The position numbers and the translations under genes are program-made. From contig DASPWT010000162.1 of assembly GCA_035637655.1 (NCBI GenBank), positions 1 to 45,663 on the forward strand: 45,663 bases of DNA, in the 5' to 3' direction. Origin of the DNA: VBDM01 sp035637655 (GTDB lineage Bacteria; Pseudomonadota; Gammaproteobacteria; Burkholderiales; SG8-39). How positions within the stretch are numbered: the first letter of the stretch is position 1; each line of letters starts with the position of its first letter. Positions 15,949 to 25,000 of the stretch are shown here, in pieces. Under the pieces are notes generated by a model, which saw nothing but the letters and a program-made list of their open reading frames with translations, was not told the origin of the DNA and made no database searches.

Positions 15949-16278
15949 ATGAAGGCTGCGGACGCCTATCTCGTCATCACCAATCTGCCCGACCGCGACA
16001 GCGCCGCGAAGCTCGCGCACGAGCTCGTGGAAAAGCGCCTCGCTGCGTGCATCAATATCCTGTCGCCATGCCGTTCCATCTATCGCTGGAAGGGCAAGAC
16101 CGAGGATGCCGAGGAATTCCCGATGTTCATCAAGACCACCGGCGGCCGCTACGCCGAGCTCGAAGCGGCGATCCGCGCCGGCCATCCCTACGAACTTCCC
16201 GAAATCATCGCGGTCCGATTGACCGGGGGATTGCCGGCGTATCTCGATTGGGTCGACTCCGAAACGCGGACGGCTTAG
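15949..16278 (+). CDS. cutA: CutA1 divalent-cation tolerance protein
   Basis: A 109-residue trimeric PII-like protein. The family patterns are plain: YLVITNLPDRDSAAKLAHELVEKRLAACINI, CRSIYRWKGKTEDAEEFPMFIKT, and HPYELPEIIAV. CutA proteins bind copper and other divalent ions and were linked to metal tolerance, though the physiological role is unsettled. The ATG at 15949 has a strong AAGGAG site at 15938-15943 and fits the family start, so an in-frame start at 15874 is rejected. It is followed after five bases by dsbD, a common pairing in Proteobacteria that historically led dsbD to be called cutA2. Confidence 0.95.
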   Translation: MKAADAYLVITNLPDRDSAAKLAHELVEKRLAACINILSPCRSIYRWKGKTEDAEEFPMFIKTTGGRYAELEAAIRAGHPYELPEIIAVRLTGGLPAYLDWVDSETRTA

Positions 16279-16283
16279 ATCCC

Positions 16284-18080
16284 ATGCACCGACTGCTTAT
16301 CGCGCTGCTGCTCTTGTCTGCACTGTCCCCGGCGTACGGGGCGAGCGCGGACGAGCTGCTAGAGCCGGAGAAGGCGTTCCGCTTTTCGGCGCGGGCGCTC
16401 GATGCCGCCACGCTGGAGGTGCGCTACGCGATCGCTGACGGCTACTACCTCTACCGCGAGCGCTTCCGCTTTGCCGCCGAGCCCGCTTCGGTGACGCTCG
16501 GCCGGCCCCAGTTTCCGAAGGGGCAGATCCACGAGGACAAGTTCTTCGGCAAGCAGGAAACCTATCGCAAGGAAGTGCGCATTCGCCTGCCGCTCGAGGC
16601 TGCGGGGGCAGAGCGCGTGAAACTCCTGGTCACCTCCCAGGGGTGCGCCGACGTCGGCGTGTGCTATGTGCCGCAGGTGCAAACGGCCGAACTTCGCTTG
16701 GCCTCGGCGGGCGGCCCGCTTTCCCCGATTTACAGAAAGGACGACTCTTTCGCTTCTTTCCCGGAGCGCGTTGCGGGGAACGTTGCGAGCGACGAGGTGC
16801 GCTTTGCCGGCGTGCTCGAATCCGGCCGCCTGTGGGCCGTCATGGCGGTATTCTTCGGCGCCGGGCTTCTGCTCACGTTTACGCCGTGCGTCCTCCCGAT
16901 GGTCCCGATCCTGTCAGGCATCATCGTGGGTGAAGGCCGCACGGTGACGCGCGGGCGCGCCGTGCTCGTCTCGCTCGCCTATGTCCTCGGCATGGCGGTG
17001 GCTTACACCGCAATCGGGATCGCAGCGGCCCTTTCCGGGAGCTTGTTCTCCGCGGCGCTGCAAAACGCCTGGGTGCTTGGCGCATTCGCTGCGATCTTCG
17101 TGGTTCTCGCGCTGTCGATGTTCGGTTTCTATGAGCTGCAGCTGCCTTCGCGATGGCAGGCGCGGCTCGCCGAGGCGAGCAAGCGGTTGGGCGGCGGCCA
17201 CTGGGGCGCAGTGGCGCTGATGGGAATGCTCTCGGCCGCGATCGTTTCTCCCTGCGTCGTAGCGCCCCTTGCCGGTGCGCTGCTCTACATCGGCCAGACG
17301 CGCGACGCCGTCCTCGGCGGAACGGCGCTGTTCTCGATGGCGATCGGCATGGGCGCGCCGCTTGTCCTGGTCGGCGTTTCCGGAGGCATGCTTCTGCCAA
17401 AAGCGGGCCAGTGGATGCGCGCGGTCAAACAATTTTTTGGGGTGCTGCTGCTGGCCGTTGCGACCTGGATCATCGCGCCGGTGATTCCGGTGGCGGTGCA
17501 GATGCTCCTCTGGGCGGCGCTGCTGGTCGGATCGGGAGTTTTCTTGGGCGCGCTCGAGCCTTTGCCGATCGGGGCTTCGGGATGGGTGCGCCTTTGGAAA
17601 GCTCTCGGCGTCCTCGCGCTGCTCGCGGGCGTCGCGCAGGGCATCGGGGCTTTTTCGGGGGCACGCGATCCCCTGCGGCCCCTTGCCGGCATTTTTTCGG
17701 AATCAACCGAATCGCAAAAGCCGCTGCCGTTCGAAACGGTCAAAACGCTTGCCGGCCTGGATGCGCGTCTGAAGACGGCAGACAAAGTCGCGATGCTCGA
17801 TTTCTATGCCGACTGGTGCGTGTCGTGCAAGGAAATGGAGCGCTTTACCTTCAGCGATCCGCAGGTACAGACCCGGCTGGGCCGGATGGCGCTCTTGCGC
17901 GCCGACGTCACAGCCAACACGGCCGATGACAAGGCGCTGCTCAGGCGATTTCGCCTGTTCGGACCGCCTGGCATCGTCTTTTTCGACGCGAACGGCCGGG
18001 AGATCGAGGGTCTGCGCGTGATCGGCTACCAGCCGCCGGAGAAATTCATCAAGTCGCTCGACCTGGCGGCGCAGTACTAA
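16284..18080 (+). CDS. dsbD: Thiol:disulfide interchange protein DsbD
   Basis: DsbD carries reducing power from cytoplasmic thioredoxin to periplasmic DsbC, DsbG and CcmG. The 598-residue precursor has a signal peptide (MHRLLIALLLLSALSPAYG), an N-terminal alpha domain with C121 and C127 (CADVGVC), and an eight-helix membrane domain with C202 (TPCVLPMVPI) and C324 (SPCVVAPLAG). The C-terminal periplasmic thioredoxin domain has C512 and C515 (YADWCVSCKEME). All six functional cysteines are present. The ATG at 16284 lies five bases after cutA. The protein supports heme attachment for the several c-type cytochromes encoded in this window. Its stop codon overlaps the hemB stop on the opposite strand by three bases. 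Confidence 0.96.
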   Translation: MHRLLIALLLLSALSPAYGASADELLEPEKAFRFSARALDAATLEVRYAIADGYYLYRERFRFAAEPASVTLGRPQFPKGQIHEDKFFGKQETYRKEVRIRLPLEAAGAERVKLLVTSQGCADVGVCYVPQVQTAELRLASAGGPLSPIYRKDDSFASFPERVAGNVASDEVRFAGVLESGRLWAVMAVFFGAGLLLTFTPCVLPMVPILSGIIVGEGRTVTRGRAVLVSLAYVLGMAVAYTAIGIAAALSGSLFSAALQNAWVLGAFAAIFVVLALSMFGFYELQLPSRWQARLAEASKRLGGGHWGAVALMGMLSAAIVSPCVVAPLAGALLYIGQTRDAVLGGTALFSMAIGMGAPLVLVGVSGGMLLPKAGQWMRAVKQFFGVLLLAVATWIIAPVIPVAVQMLLWAALLVGSGVFLGALEPLPIGASGWVRLWKALGVLALLAGVAQGIGAFSGARDPLRPLAGIFSESTESQKPLPFETVKTLAGLDARLKTADKVAMLDFYADWCVSCKEMERFTFSDPQVQTRLGRMALLRADVTANTADDKALLRRFRLFGPPGIVFFDANGREIEGLRVIGYQPPEKFIKSLDLAAQY

Positions 18081-19084
18081 GCTTTTTCCTTCAGCCATCC
18101 CGCCGCATCGAGCGCGAAGTAGGTGAGGATGCCGTCCGCGCCGGCACGCTTGAAACCGATCAGCGCCTCCATCACGCACTGCTTGTCGCTCAACCAGCCG
18201 TTCTTGAACGCCGCTTTCAACATCGCGTACTCGCCGCTGACCTGATAGACGTAGGTCGGCGCCTTAAATTCATCCTTGACGCGGCGAACGATGTCGAGAT
18301 AGGGCATGCCCGGCTTCACCATCACCATGTCCGCTCCCTCCTGCAAATCCAGTCCGACTTCCCACAGCGCTTCGTCGCTGTTTGCAGGATCCATCTGGTA
18401 GGTGAACTTGTTGCCCTTGCCGAGATTCGCCGCCGAGCCGACCGCGTCGCGGAACGGGCCGTAGAACCCGGAGGCGTATTTCGCCGAGTAAGCCATGATG
18501 CGCGTGTGGATGAACTCATTCGCCTCGAGCGCGGCACGGATGCGGCCGATGCGACCGTCCATCATGTCCGAGGGGGCGACGATATCGACCCCGGCGGCCG
18601 CTTCGACGAGCGCCTGCTTCTCGAGGACCTCGAGCGTCGCGTCGTTGAGAATATAACCGTCGGAGTCGATCACGCCGTCCTGCCCGTGAGTCGTGTAGGG
18701 ATCGAGCGCCACGTCGGTCATGATGCCGAGTCCCGGGAAGCGTTTTTTCAGCGCGCTCGCGACGCGTGGAATGAGCCCTTCGGGATTGGTCGCTTGCAGA
18801 CCGTCCGCTGTTTTGAGCGAGGACTCGATGGCGGGAAACAGCGCGATCGCCGGTACGCCCAGCTTCAGGCAGCGCTCAGCCACGGGCAGAAGCTTATCGA
18901 GCGTATAACGCGACACCCCGGGCATGGAGGGGACGGCCTGGGTCCGGCTCTTGCCCTCGATCACAAACACCGGATAGATCAGGTCGTCGGGGCTGAGCAC
19001 GTGCTCGCGCATCAACCGGCGCGAGAACTCGTCGCGCCGCATCCGGCGCATGCGCACCGCGGGAAAACTGCCGTAGACCTGCAT
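18077..19084 (-). CDS. hemB: Delta-aminolevulinic acid dehydratase (porphobilinogen synthase)
   Basis: HemB condenses two 5-aminolevulinate molecules into porphobilinogen for heme synthesis. The 335-residue product carries both catalytic lysines, in YSAKYASGFYGPFR and MVMVKPGMPYLD, and the YQVSGEYAM motif. Where zinc-dependent enzymes have a cysteine triad, this one reads DVALDPYTTHGQDGVI, with aspartates instead. This is the magnesium-dependent type known from Pseudomonas and other Proteobacteria. The ATG at 19084 has a GGAGAG site. It is downstream of engB on the same strand, separated by 81 bases. Its stop overlaps dsbD head-to-head with no terminator in between. Confidence 0.96.
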   Translation of the reverse strand: MQVYGSFPAVRMRRMRRDEFSRRLMREHVLSPDDLIYPVFVIEGKSRTQAVPSMPGVSRYTLDKLLPVAERCLKLGVPAIALFPAIESSLKTADGLQATNPEGLIPRVASALKKRFPGLGIMTDVALDPYTTHGQDGVIDSDGYILNDATLEVLEKQALVEAAAGVDIVAPSDMMDGRIGRIRAALEANEFIHTRIMAYSAKYASGFYGPFRDAVGSAANLGKGNKFTYQMDPANSDEALWEVGLDLQEGADMVMVKPGMPYLDIVRRVKDEFKAPTYVYQVSGEYAMLKAAFKNGWLSDKQCVMEALIGFKRAGADGILTYFALDAAGWLKEKA

Positions 19085-19165
19085 GATCTCTCCTTTTTCG
19101 CCAGATGGATCAGTCGCTTATTCTCAGACGATTGAACGCGGGAACTTTTTCATCGCCCGCCGCTC

Positions 19166-19936
19166 CTATACGTCAGACGGCTTAGGTCGTCTCCCGCTTC
19201 TCCTCCCTGAGCGGGATGCCTTAAACCTTAAGGCACTTTGCCCCGGGCCGATTTCCCCTTTTGGCCCGGGGGTTTTTATTTCTAACCCCGGGTCCTGCCC
19301 GGGGTTTTCGTTTGGCTCGCAGCTGCTTGATGCGGGGGGCGCCGGGGCGCTCGTATCCAGCCATCCTCGAAACACCGCCGCTGCTTGATCGAGTCCGAAT
19401 TTCCTGAGACTCGAGAAAAGCTGCACGGAAGTATTGGGGGCAAGTGCCTCGAGTTCTCCTTCGACCCGGCGCAGTATTTTCTGCCCCGCCTCCCGCGAGA
19501 GTTTATCCGCTTTGGTAAGCAGCACGTGTACCGGCTTTCCAGTAGGGCCAAACCACCCGAGCATCCGCTGATCGAGCTCGGTCAGCGGGTGCCGCACGTC
19601 CATTACGAGAGCCAGGCCGCGCAGCGGCCCGCGCATCCGGAGATAGCCGCCCAGCAATTTCTCCCAGGGTGCCCGCATCGCATCGGGAATCCTGGCGTAG
19701 CCGTAGCCGGGGAGATCCACGATGAATCGATTCGCCCCGAACGCGTAGTAATTGATGAGCCGAGTTCGTCCCGGGATCTTGCTCACGAACGCCAATCGGC
19801 TTCCGGCCAGCGCGTTGATGGCGCTTGATTTGCCCGAGTTCGATCGGCCCGCAAATGCGATTTCGCCGACGCTCGCCGGAACGTCCTCGAGCGAGGCTAC
19901 GCTTTTGAAAAAGGAAACGCCGCGGAAAAGCAACAT
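19166..19936 (-). CDS. engB: Ribosome-biogenesis GTPase EngB/YsxC with long C-terminal tail
   Basis: EngB (YihA/YsxC) is an essential GTPase in large ribosomal subunit assembly. From the ATG at 19936 the product has 256 residues. G1 is GRSNSGKSS (30-38), the switch I region is KIPGRTRLIN, G3 is DLPGYGYA (74-81) and G4 is TKAD (141-144). The conserved domain ends near residue 196; E. coli EngB is about 210 residues, so the remaining 60 are an extension. That tail is Pro/Gly-rich, then basic, and is encoded across two strong palindromes, so it may have been gained by insertion. An in-frame TTG at 19951 would add five residues; neither start has a clear ribosome-binding site. The gene is divergent from cytochrome c4. 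Confidence 0.92.
   Translation of the reverse strand: MLLFRGVSFFKSVASLEDVPASVGEIAFAGRSNSGKSSAINALAGSRLAFVSKIPGRTRLINYYAFGANRFIVDLPGYGYARIPDAMRAPWEKLLGGYLRMRGPLRGLALVMDVRHPLTELDQRMLGWFGPTGKPVHVLLTKADKLSREAGQKILRRVEGELEALAPNTSVQLFSSLRKFGLDQAAAVFRGWLDTSAPAPPASSSCEPNENPGQDPGLEIKTPGPKGEIGPGQSALRFKASRSGRRSGRRPKPSDV
19241..19277 (+). terminator. Terminator-like hairpin, plus-strand orientation, inside engB 3' end
   Basis: CCCCGGGCC (19241-19249) and GGCCCGGGG (19263-19271) form a perfect 9-bp G+C stem with a 13-base loop, followed on the plus strand by GTTTTT. It lies within the engB tail codons (about 222-232). Both neighbouring genes are on the minus strand, so the T-run side faces a direction with no obvious upstream plus-strand gene. 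Confidence 0.6.
19284..19308 (+). terminator. Second terminator-like hairpin, plus-strand orientation, inside engB 3' end
   Basis: AACCCCGGG (19284-19292), a five-base loop and CCCGGGGTT (19298-19306) form a perfect 9-bp stem followed by TT on the plus strand. It encodes engB residues 211-218. Together with the previous hairpin it makes a tandem pair sharing the CCCCGGG core, like a duplicated palindromic unit. Confidence 0.55.
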
Positions 19937-19957
19937 GGATGGGCGGATCAATTTTGC

Positions 19958-19963
19958 TAGAAT
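19958..19963 (+). promoter_or_regulatory. Possible -10 box for cytochrome c4
   Basis: TAGAAT, five of six -10 matches, lies 39 bases before the cytochrome c4 ATG in the short gap between divergent engB and c4. The -35 region would fall inside engB codons and shows no good match. Confidence 0.3.
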
Positions 19964-20002
19964 ATCAGCCTTTTGAGCGAAGATTCACGGGAGAAGAACG
20001 GC

Positions 20003-20635
20003 ATGAAACGAGCTTTGGCGCTTTTGAGTCTCGCGGTTTGCGCCGGCCCGCTCGCCGCTGCGGAGTCCGCCGCCAAAGCTGATTCCGCCAAGGGCCAAAG
20101 CATCGCCAACAAGATTTGCGCCGCTTGCCACGGTGCCGACGGCAACAGCCCGACTCCCGCCAATCCGAAGCTCGCCGGTCAGGTGCCCGAATACTTGCAG
20201 AAGCAACTCGCCAATTTCAAGCCCGCGGCCGGAAGAAGGGCCGAGCGGGATAACCCGATCATGGGCGGCATGGCTGTCGGCCTTTCCGTCGAGGATATGC
20301 GCGATGTGGCGGCGTATTACGCCACTCAGCAGGCCAAGCCCGGCGTGGCAAAAAACCGGGATGCGTTCGCGCTCGGCCGGAAAATCTGGCGCGGTGGCGA
20401 CGTGACCAAAGCCCTCCCTGCGTGTGCTGCATGCCACGGCGCGAGCGGGGCGGGTCTACCTGCGCAATACCCGCGTCTGGCGGGACAGTACGCCGAGTAC
20501 ACCGAGGCGCAGCTGAAGGCGTTCCGCTCGGGCGAGCGCAGGAACGACGCGAATAAGGTGATGCAAGCGGTCGCTGCAAGGATGAGCGATCCTGAAATTC
20601 GCGCGGTGGCCGATTACATCGCCGGCCTGCGCTGA
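20003..20635 (+). CDS. Diheme cytochrome c4
   Basis: A 210-residue periplasmic precursor. The signal peptide is MKRALALLSLAVCAGPLAAA. Two similar halves each contain a heme site: C39-A-A-C42-H43 and C141-A-A-C144-H145, both CAACHG. Methionine ligands are probably in the PIMGGM segment near 87-90 and in the second half near KVMQAVAARM. Length and duplication match cytochrome c4, which carries electrons from the bc1 complex to terminal oxidases such as cbb3. The ATG at 20003 is chosen because the signal peptide starts there and a GGGAGAAG site precedes it; an in-frame upstream start at 19973 would add a hydrophilic lead. Heme attachment would depend on DsbD-supplied reductant and on HemB, both encoded nearby. 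Confidence 0.93.
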   Translation: MKRALALLSLAVCAGPLAAAESAAKADSAKGQSIANKICAACHGADGNSPTPANPKLAGQVPEYLQKQLANFKPAAGRRAERDNPIMGGMAVGLSVEDMRDVAAYYATQQAKPGVAKNRDAFALGRKIWRGGDVTKALPACAACHGASGAGLPAQYPRLAGQYAEYTEAQLKAFRSGERRNDANKVMQAVAARMSDPEIRAVADYIAGLR

Positions 20636-20744
20636 AGTTCGCCGAGCGGGGGCTCGGCTACGCCGGCCGCGCCCCCCAGAAATTCCACGGGCCGGCCGCA
20701 ACCTGCGGAATAAATGCGCCGGGCCGCGCGTTTGTATCGCAGGT

Positions 20745-20750
20745 TAGAAT
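20745..20750 (+). promoter_or_regulatory. Possible -10 box for the ECF sigma gene
   Basis: TAGAAT ends nine bases before the ATG at 20760, so a transcript starting at the usual distance would have almost no leader. No -35 consensus is visible in the G+C-rich sequence upstream. The 124-base gap after cytochrome c4 holds a small CCGAGC/GCTCGG inverted repeat near 20643 but no T-run. Confidence 0.3.
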
Positions 20751-20759
20751 GCGCGGTAG

Positions 20760-21257
20760 ATGGATCGTCGCCTCATCATCGAGCATATTCCCCGGCTGCG
20801 ACGCTACGCCCGCGCGCTCGTCGGCGACCGCTACGTCGCCGACGACTTGGTTCAGGACACCTTGGAGCGCGCCTGGAACAAGTTCTATCTGTGGCGCCCG
20901 GGAAGCGACCTGAGAGCATGGCTGTTCACGATCATGCATAACGTGTTCGTAAATCAGGCGAGGCGCCGCCGCTACGAGATCGAGCAGGCGATGGATGAAA
21001 TCCCGGCAGTTGCAGCTCGCGCGACCCAAGGCGAGCAGCTCGAACTGCAGGACGTGGACCGCGTGCTGCGTTCACTTTCGGCCGAGCAGCGCGAAGTCGT
21101 GCTGCTCGTTGCGGTGGAGCAGCTGACCTACGAGGAGGTCAGCGGTGCTCTGGACATCCCCATAGGCACGGTCATGTCGCGACTGTCGCGGGCGCGCGAG
21201 CGCATGCGACAGCTGCTCGGCGGTCAGACCGTGACGCCTCTGAAAGTCGTGAAGTGA
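20760..21257 (+). CDS. ECF-type RNA polymerase sigma factor
   Basis: A 165-residue sigma-70 family protein with only regions 2 and 4. Region 2 reads YARALVGDRYVADDLVQDTLERAW, then LRAWLFTIMHNVFVNQARR. Region 4 is LSAEQREVVLLVAVEQLTYEEVSGALDIPIGTVMSRLSRARERMR, a clear helix-turn-helix. It resembles the small RpoE-like factors paired with a membrane anti-sigma. The downstream gene overlaps it by four bases (GTGA) and encodes a one-helix membrane protein, the likely anti-sigma factor. The -10 box is unusually close to the start. The stimulus and target promoters cannot be read from this window. Confidence 0.9.
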   Translation: MDRRLIIEHIPRLRRYARALVGDRYVADDLVQDTLERAWNKFYLWRPGSDLRAWLFTIMHNVFVNQARRRRYEIEQAMDEIPAVAARATQGEQLELQDVDRVLRSLSAEQREVVLLVAVEQLTYEEVSGALDIPIGTVMSRLSRARERMRQLLGGQTVTPLKVVK

Positions 21258-21994
21258 AGCCGGTTAACGAGGCTGATTTGCACACCTACGTCGACGGCGG
21301 GCTTTCCGAGGGTGCTCGGGCCGAGATCGAGGCCTGGCTCGCTTCTCACCCGGAGGACGCGGAGCGGCTGCGCGCGTACGCCGAGCAAAACGCCCTGCTC
21401 CGTTCGCTCTACAACCCGGTGCTTGACGAGCCCGTGCCGGCGGCGCTGCTTGCGGTGCGCCCGCACGCGTGGCGGCGCTACGCCTCCGCCGCTGCGATAT
21501 TCGCGCTCGGAATTGGACTCGGCTGGATGGTTCGCGGGATGTTCATCACCCCGCAGATGCTGCCGGTGTCGTTTGCGCGACTGGCGGCGACCGCGCACGT
21601 GGTGTATTCGCCCGAGGTACGCCATCCGGTGGAAGTGCCCGCCGGCGAGGAGGAACACCTCGTGAGCTGGCTGTCCAAGCGTCTTGGCACCGCCTTGAAA
21701 GCGCCCAAGCTTGCGCCGCTCGGTTACGACCTTGTGGGCGGGCGGCTGCTCTCCGGACCGCAGGGGCCGGTCGCGCACTTCATGTATCAGGATGCGCGCG
21801 GTCAGCGCCTGACGCTGTACGTTTCGAGGCAAAGAGGGGAGCCACGCGACACCGCTTTCCGCTTCAGCCAGGAGGACCGCGTGTCGGTCTTCTACTGGGT
21901 CGACGGCAATTTCGGGTACGCACTTTCCGGCGAGATAAAAAGGGAACAGCTGCTCAAGGTCGCCGAGGTCGTCTACAAGCAGCTCAATCCGTGA
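21254..21994 (+). CDS. Probable membrane anti-sigma factor
   Basis: A 246-residue protein starting at a GTG that overlaps the sigma stop codon. The N-terminal cytoplasmic part, NEADLHTYVDGGLSEGARAEIEAWLASHPE, matches the anti-sigma pattern in which a D-L-x-x-Y-V-D-G motif opens the sigma-binding helices. The HxxxCxxC zinc site found in many anti-sigma factors is absent, and no cysteine occurs in this part. One membrane helix lies at about 76-97 (YASAAAIFALGIGLGWMVRG). The periplasmic domain, with FMYQDARGQRLTLYV and VFYWVDGNFGYALSGEI, is of the kind often called anti-sigma/transmembrane transcriptional regulator. It presumably holds the sigma factor at the membrane until an envelope signal releases it. 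Confidence 0.8.
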   Translation: MKPVNEADLHTYVDGGLSEGARAEIEAWLASHPEDAERLRAYAEQNALLRSLYNPVLDEPVPAALLAVRPHAWRRYASAAAIFALGIGLGWMVRGMFITPQMLPVSFARLAATAHVVYSPEVRHPVEVPAGEEEHLVSWLSKRLGTALKAPKLAPLGYDLVGGRLLSGPQGPVAHFMYQDARGQRLTLYVSRQRGEPRDTAFRFSQEDRVSVFYWVDGNFGYALSGEIKREQLLKVAEVVYKQLNP

Positions 21995-22037
21995 TCGCCG
22001 AGGGCGGTCCTCCGGCTCAACTCGTAGAACTGATCGG

Positions 22038-25000
22038 CTAATCGGCGGCGCCCAGCCTCGCCACCTGCCGCGTGGCGCGCCGCTGCGCGATCCATTGCTG
22101 CAAGCGCTCGAAGTGGAGGTAGATCACGGGCGTGATGTAGAGGGTCAGGAACTGCGACAGCACGAGTCCCCCGACGACCGCTAGGCCGAGCGGACGGCGC
22201 GCGTCACCGCCGGCGCCGAACGATAACGCGATCGGGAGGCTCCCCATCAGTGCCGCGAACGTTGTCATCATGATCGGCCGGAAGCGGATCAGGCAGGCCT
22301 GGTAGATGGCCTCGGCGGCGGGCTTGCCCTCCTTGCGCTGCGCCTCGATTGCGAAGTCGATCATCATGATCGCGTTCTTCTTCACGATGCCGACCAGCAT
22401 GATGATGCCGACGAAGGCGTACATGTTGAGCTCGATGTTGAAAGCCCCCAAGGTCACCAGCGCTCCGAGTCCCGCGGTCGGCAGCCCCGAGAGAATCGTG
22501 AGCGGGTGGACGAAGCTTTCGTAGAGGATGCCGAGCACGAGGTAGATCACCAGAATGGAAAGCACAAGCAGGATGCCCATGCCTTCGAGCGAGGCCTGAA
22601 ACGCCTGTGCCGTGCCCGTGAATCTCGTGTTCAGCGTGGGCGGCACCTGCAGCTCCTCCGCCGCCTTCTGGATCAGGGCGATCGCCTGGGAGAGGGCCAC
22701 GTCTTGCTGCAGATCGAATGAAATCGTGACGGAGGGCAGCTGGCCGAGATGGCTCACGCTCATGGGGCCGACGCCGTAAGTGAGCTTCGCCACCGCGTTG
22801 AGCGGCACCAGCGCCCCGCTCGAGGAACGCACGTAGAGCATCGACAGCGCCGCGGGATCGCGCTGGTATCTCGGCTCGAGCTCGAGAATCACGAAGTACT
22901 GGTTGGTGGCGGTATAGATGTTCGAGACCTGGCGCGAGCCGTAGGCATTGGCGAGCGCCGCTTCGATCTGCTGCGGGCTCACGCCGAGCGCGGAGGCCTT
23001 TTCGCGGTCGATCTCGACGTTGACTTGCGGCCGGGCGATCTGCAGGTCGCTCGAGACGTCGAGCAGCCCGGGCAGGGTCTTGAGCCTCTCCTCGACGATC
23101 GGCACCCAGTGGTACAGCTCTTCGGTGCTCGCGCCTTGAACTACATACTGGTATTGACTCTTGGTGAGCTGGCCGCCGATGCGGATCGCCGGGACGTTCT
23201 GGACGAAGACCTTGATGCCCATCATGTTGGCGAGCTTCGGGCGCAGGCCCCGCACCACCTCGTCGGCCGATTTGCGCTGGGAGCGCGGCTTCAGGGTCAT
23301 GGTGGCGCGGCCGACGTTGAGCGAGGGATTGAACGAGGTTGCGCCCATGAACCCGGTCACCGCTTCGATGTTGGGATCGGCGCGGAGGATCTCCAGCACG
23401 GAGCGCTGGTACGTCACCATGGCGTCGAAAGAGATGTCCTGGGGCGCTTCGATGAAGCAGAAAAGCTGCCCGGCGTCCTCGCTCGGCAGAAAGCCCTTGG
23501 GCATCTTCGCGTATAGCACTCCGGTCGCGATCACGACACCGAAAAACACCGCTATGACGAACCTCTGGCGACCGAGCACCCATCTCAGGCTCGATCCGTA
23601 GGCGTCCCTAACCGCATCGAATGCCCGCTCGCTCGCGAGGAACAGCCTGCCGTGCTTGACGTCGGCATGCGGCTTGAGGATGCGGCTGCACATCATCGGC
23701 GTCAGCGTGAGCGAGACGAATCCCGAGATCAGCACCGCGACGATGATGGTGACTGCGAATTCGTGCAGCAGTCGTCCCAGAATGCCGCCCATGAAAAGCA
23801 CCGGGATGAACACCGCGGCGAGCGAAAGCGTCATAGACAGAATGGTGAAGGCGACCTCCTTCGAGCCGTCGAAGGTTGCCTGTAGCGGGCTCTTCCCCAT
23901 CTCGATGTGGCGTGAGATGTTCTCCAGCATGACGATCGCGTCGTCCACCACGAAGCCCACGCACAGAGTCAGCGCCATCAGCGAGATGTTGTCCAGGCTG
24001 TACCCGAACAGGTACATCAGCGAGAACGTGCCGATGATCGACATCGGGAGCGCCACGGTCGGAATGACGGTCGCCGGAATATTGCGCAGGAAGATGAAGA
24101 TCACCATCACCACGAGGGCGAGCGCAAGGATCAGCGAAAACCGCACGTCCTCGACCGATTGGCGGATGGTGGTGGACCGGTCGTACATCACGTTGATGCT
24201 GACCCCAGCCGGAACCTCGGCGCGGAAGGTCGGCAACAGCTTCTTGACGGCATCCACGACCTCGATGGTATTGGTGCCCGGCTGCCGGTAGATCGCAAGT
24301 ATGATGCCGCGCTGATCCTTGAACCACGCGGCGAGTTTGTCGTTTTCCACGCTGTCGATGACGCGGCCCAGCTCGCTCAAGCGGACTGGCGCGCCGTTGC
24401 GGTAAGCGACGATGATGGGCCGGAAGGCGGCAGCCTCGTAGAGCTGGCCCGTCGCCTGCACCGCAAACATGCGGTCTTTGCCATAGAGCGTGCCTGTGGG
24501 CAGGTTGACGTTGGCGTTGGCGACCGCCTGCTCGACTTCGTTGATGCCGACGCCGCGCGCCGCAAGCGCGTTGGGGTCGACCTGCACGCGCACCGCATAT
24601 TTCTGCTGGCCCTGCACCTGGACTTGAGCCACTCCGGAAATCGTCGAGATGCGCTGCGCGAGAAAGGTCTCCGCGTACTCGTTGACGGTGGAAAGCGGCA
24701 GGGTGTCGGAGGTGAGTGTCAGGAAAAAAATCGGCGCATCGGCCGGATTCACTTTCCTGAACGAGGGGGGCGCCGTCATGGTCGGCGGCAGCTGCTTTGC
24801 TGCGGCCGCGATCGCCGAATTGACGTCCTGCGCCGCGGCATCGATGTCGCGGTCGAGAGAAAATTGAATGGTGATGGTGGAAATACCTTGGCCACTGAGC
24901 GAGGTCATCTGGTCGATTCCGGCGATCGTCGAGAACTGCTTCTCGAGCGTCGTCGCCACTGCAGCCGCCATGGTCTCGGGGCTCGCGCCGGGGAGGGTCG

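Noticed and set aside
20636..20759. CCGAGC/GCTCGG inverted repeat after cytochrome c4 as a terminator.
   Set aside because: No T-run follows, and the stem is only six bases.
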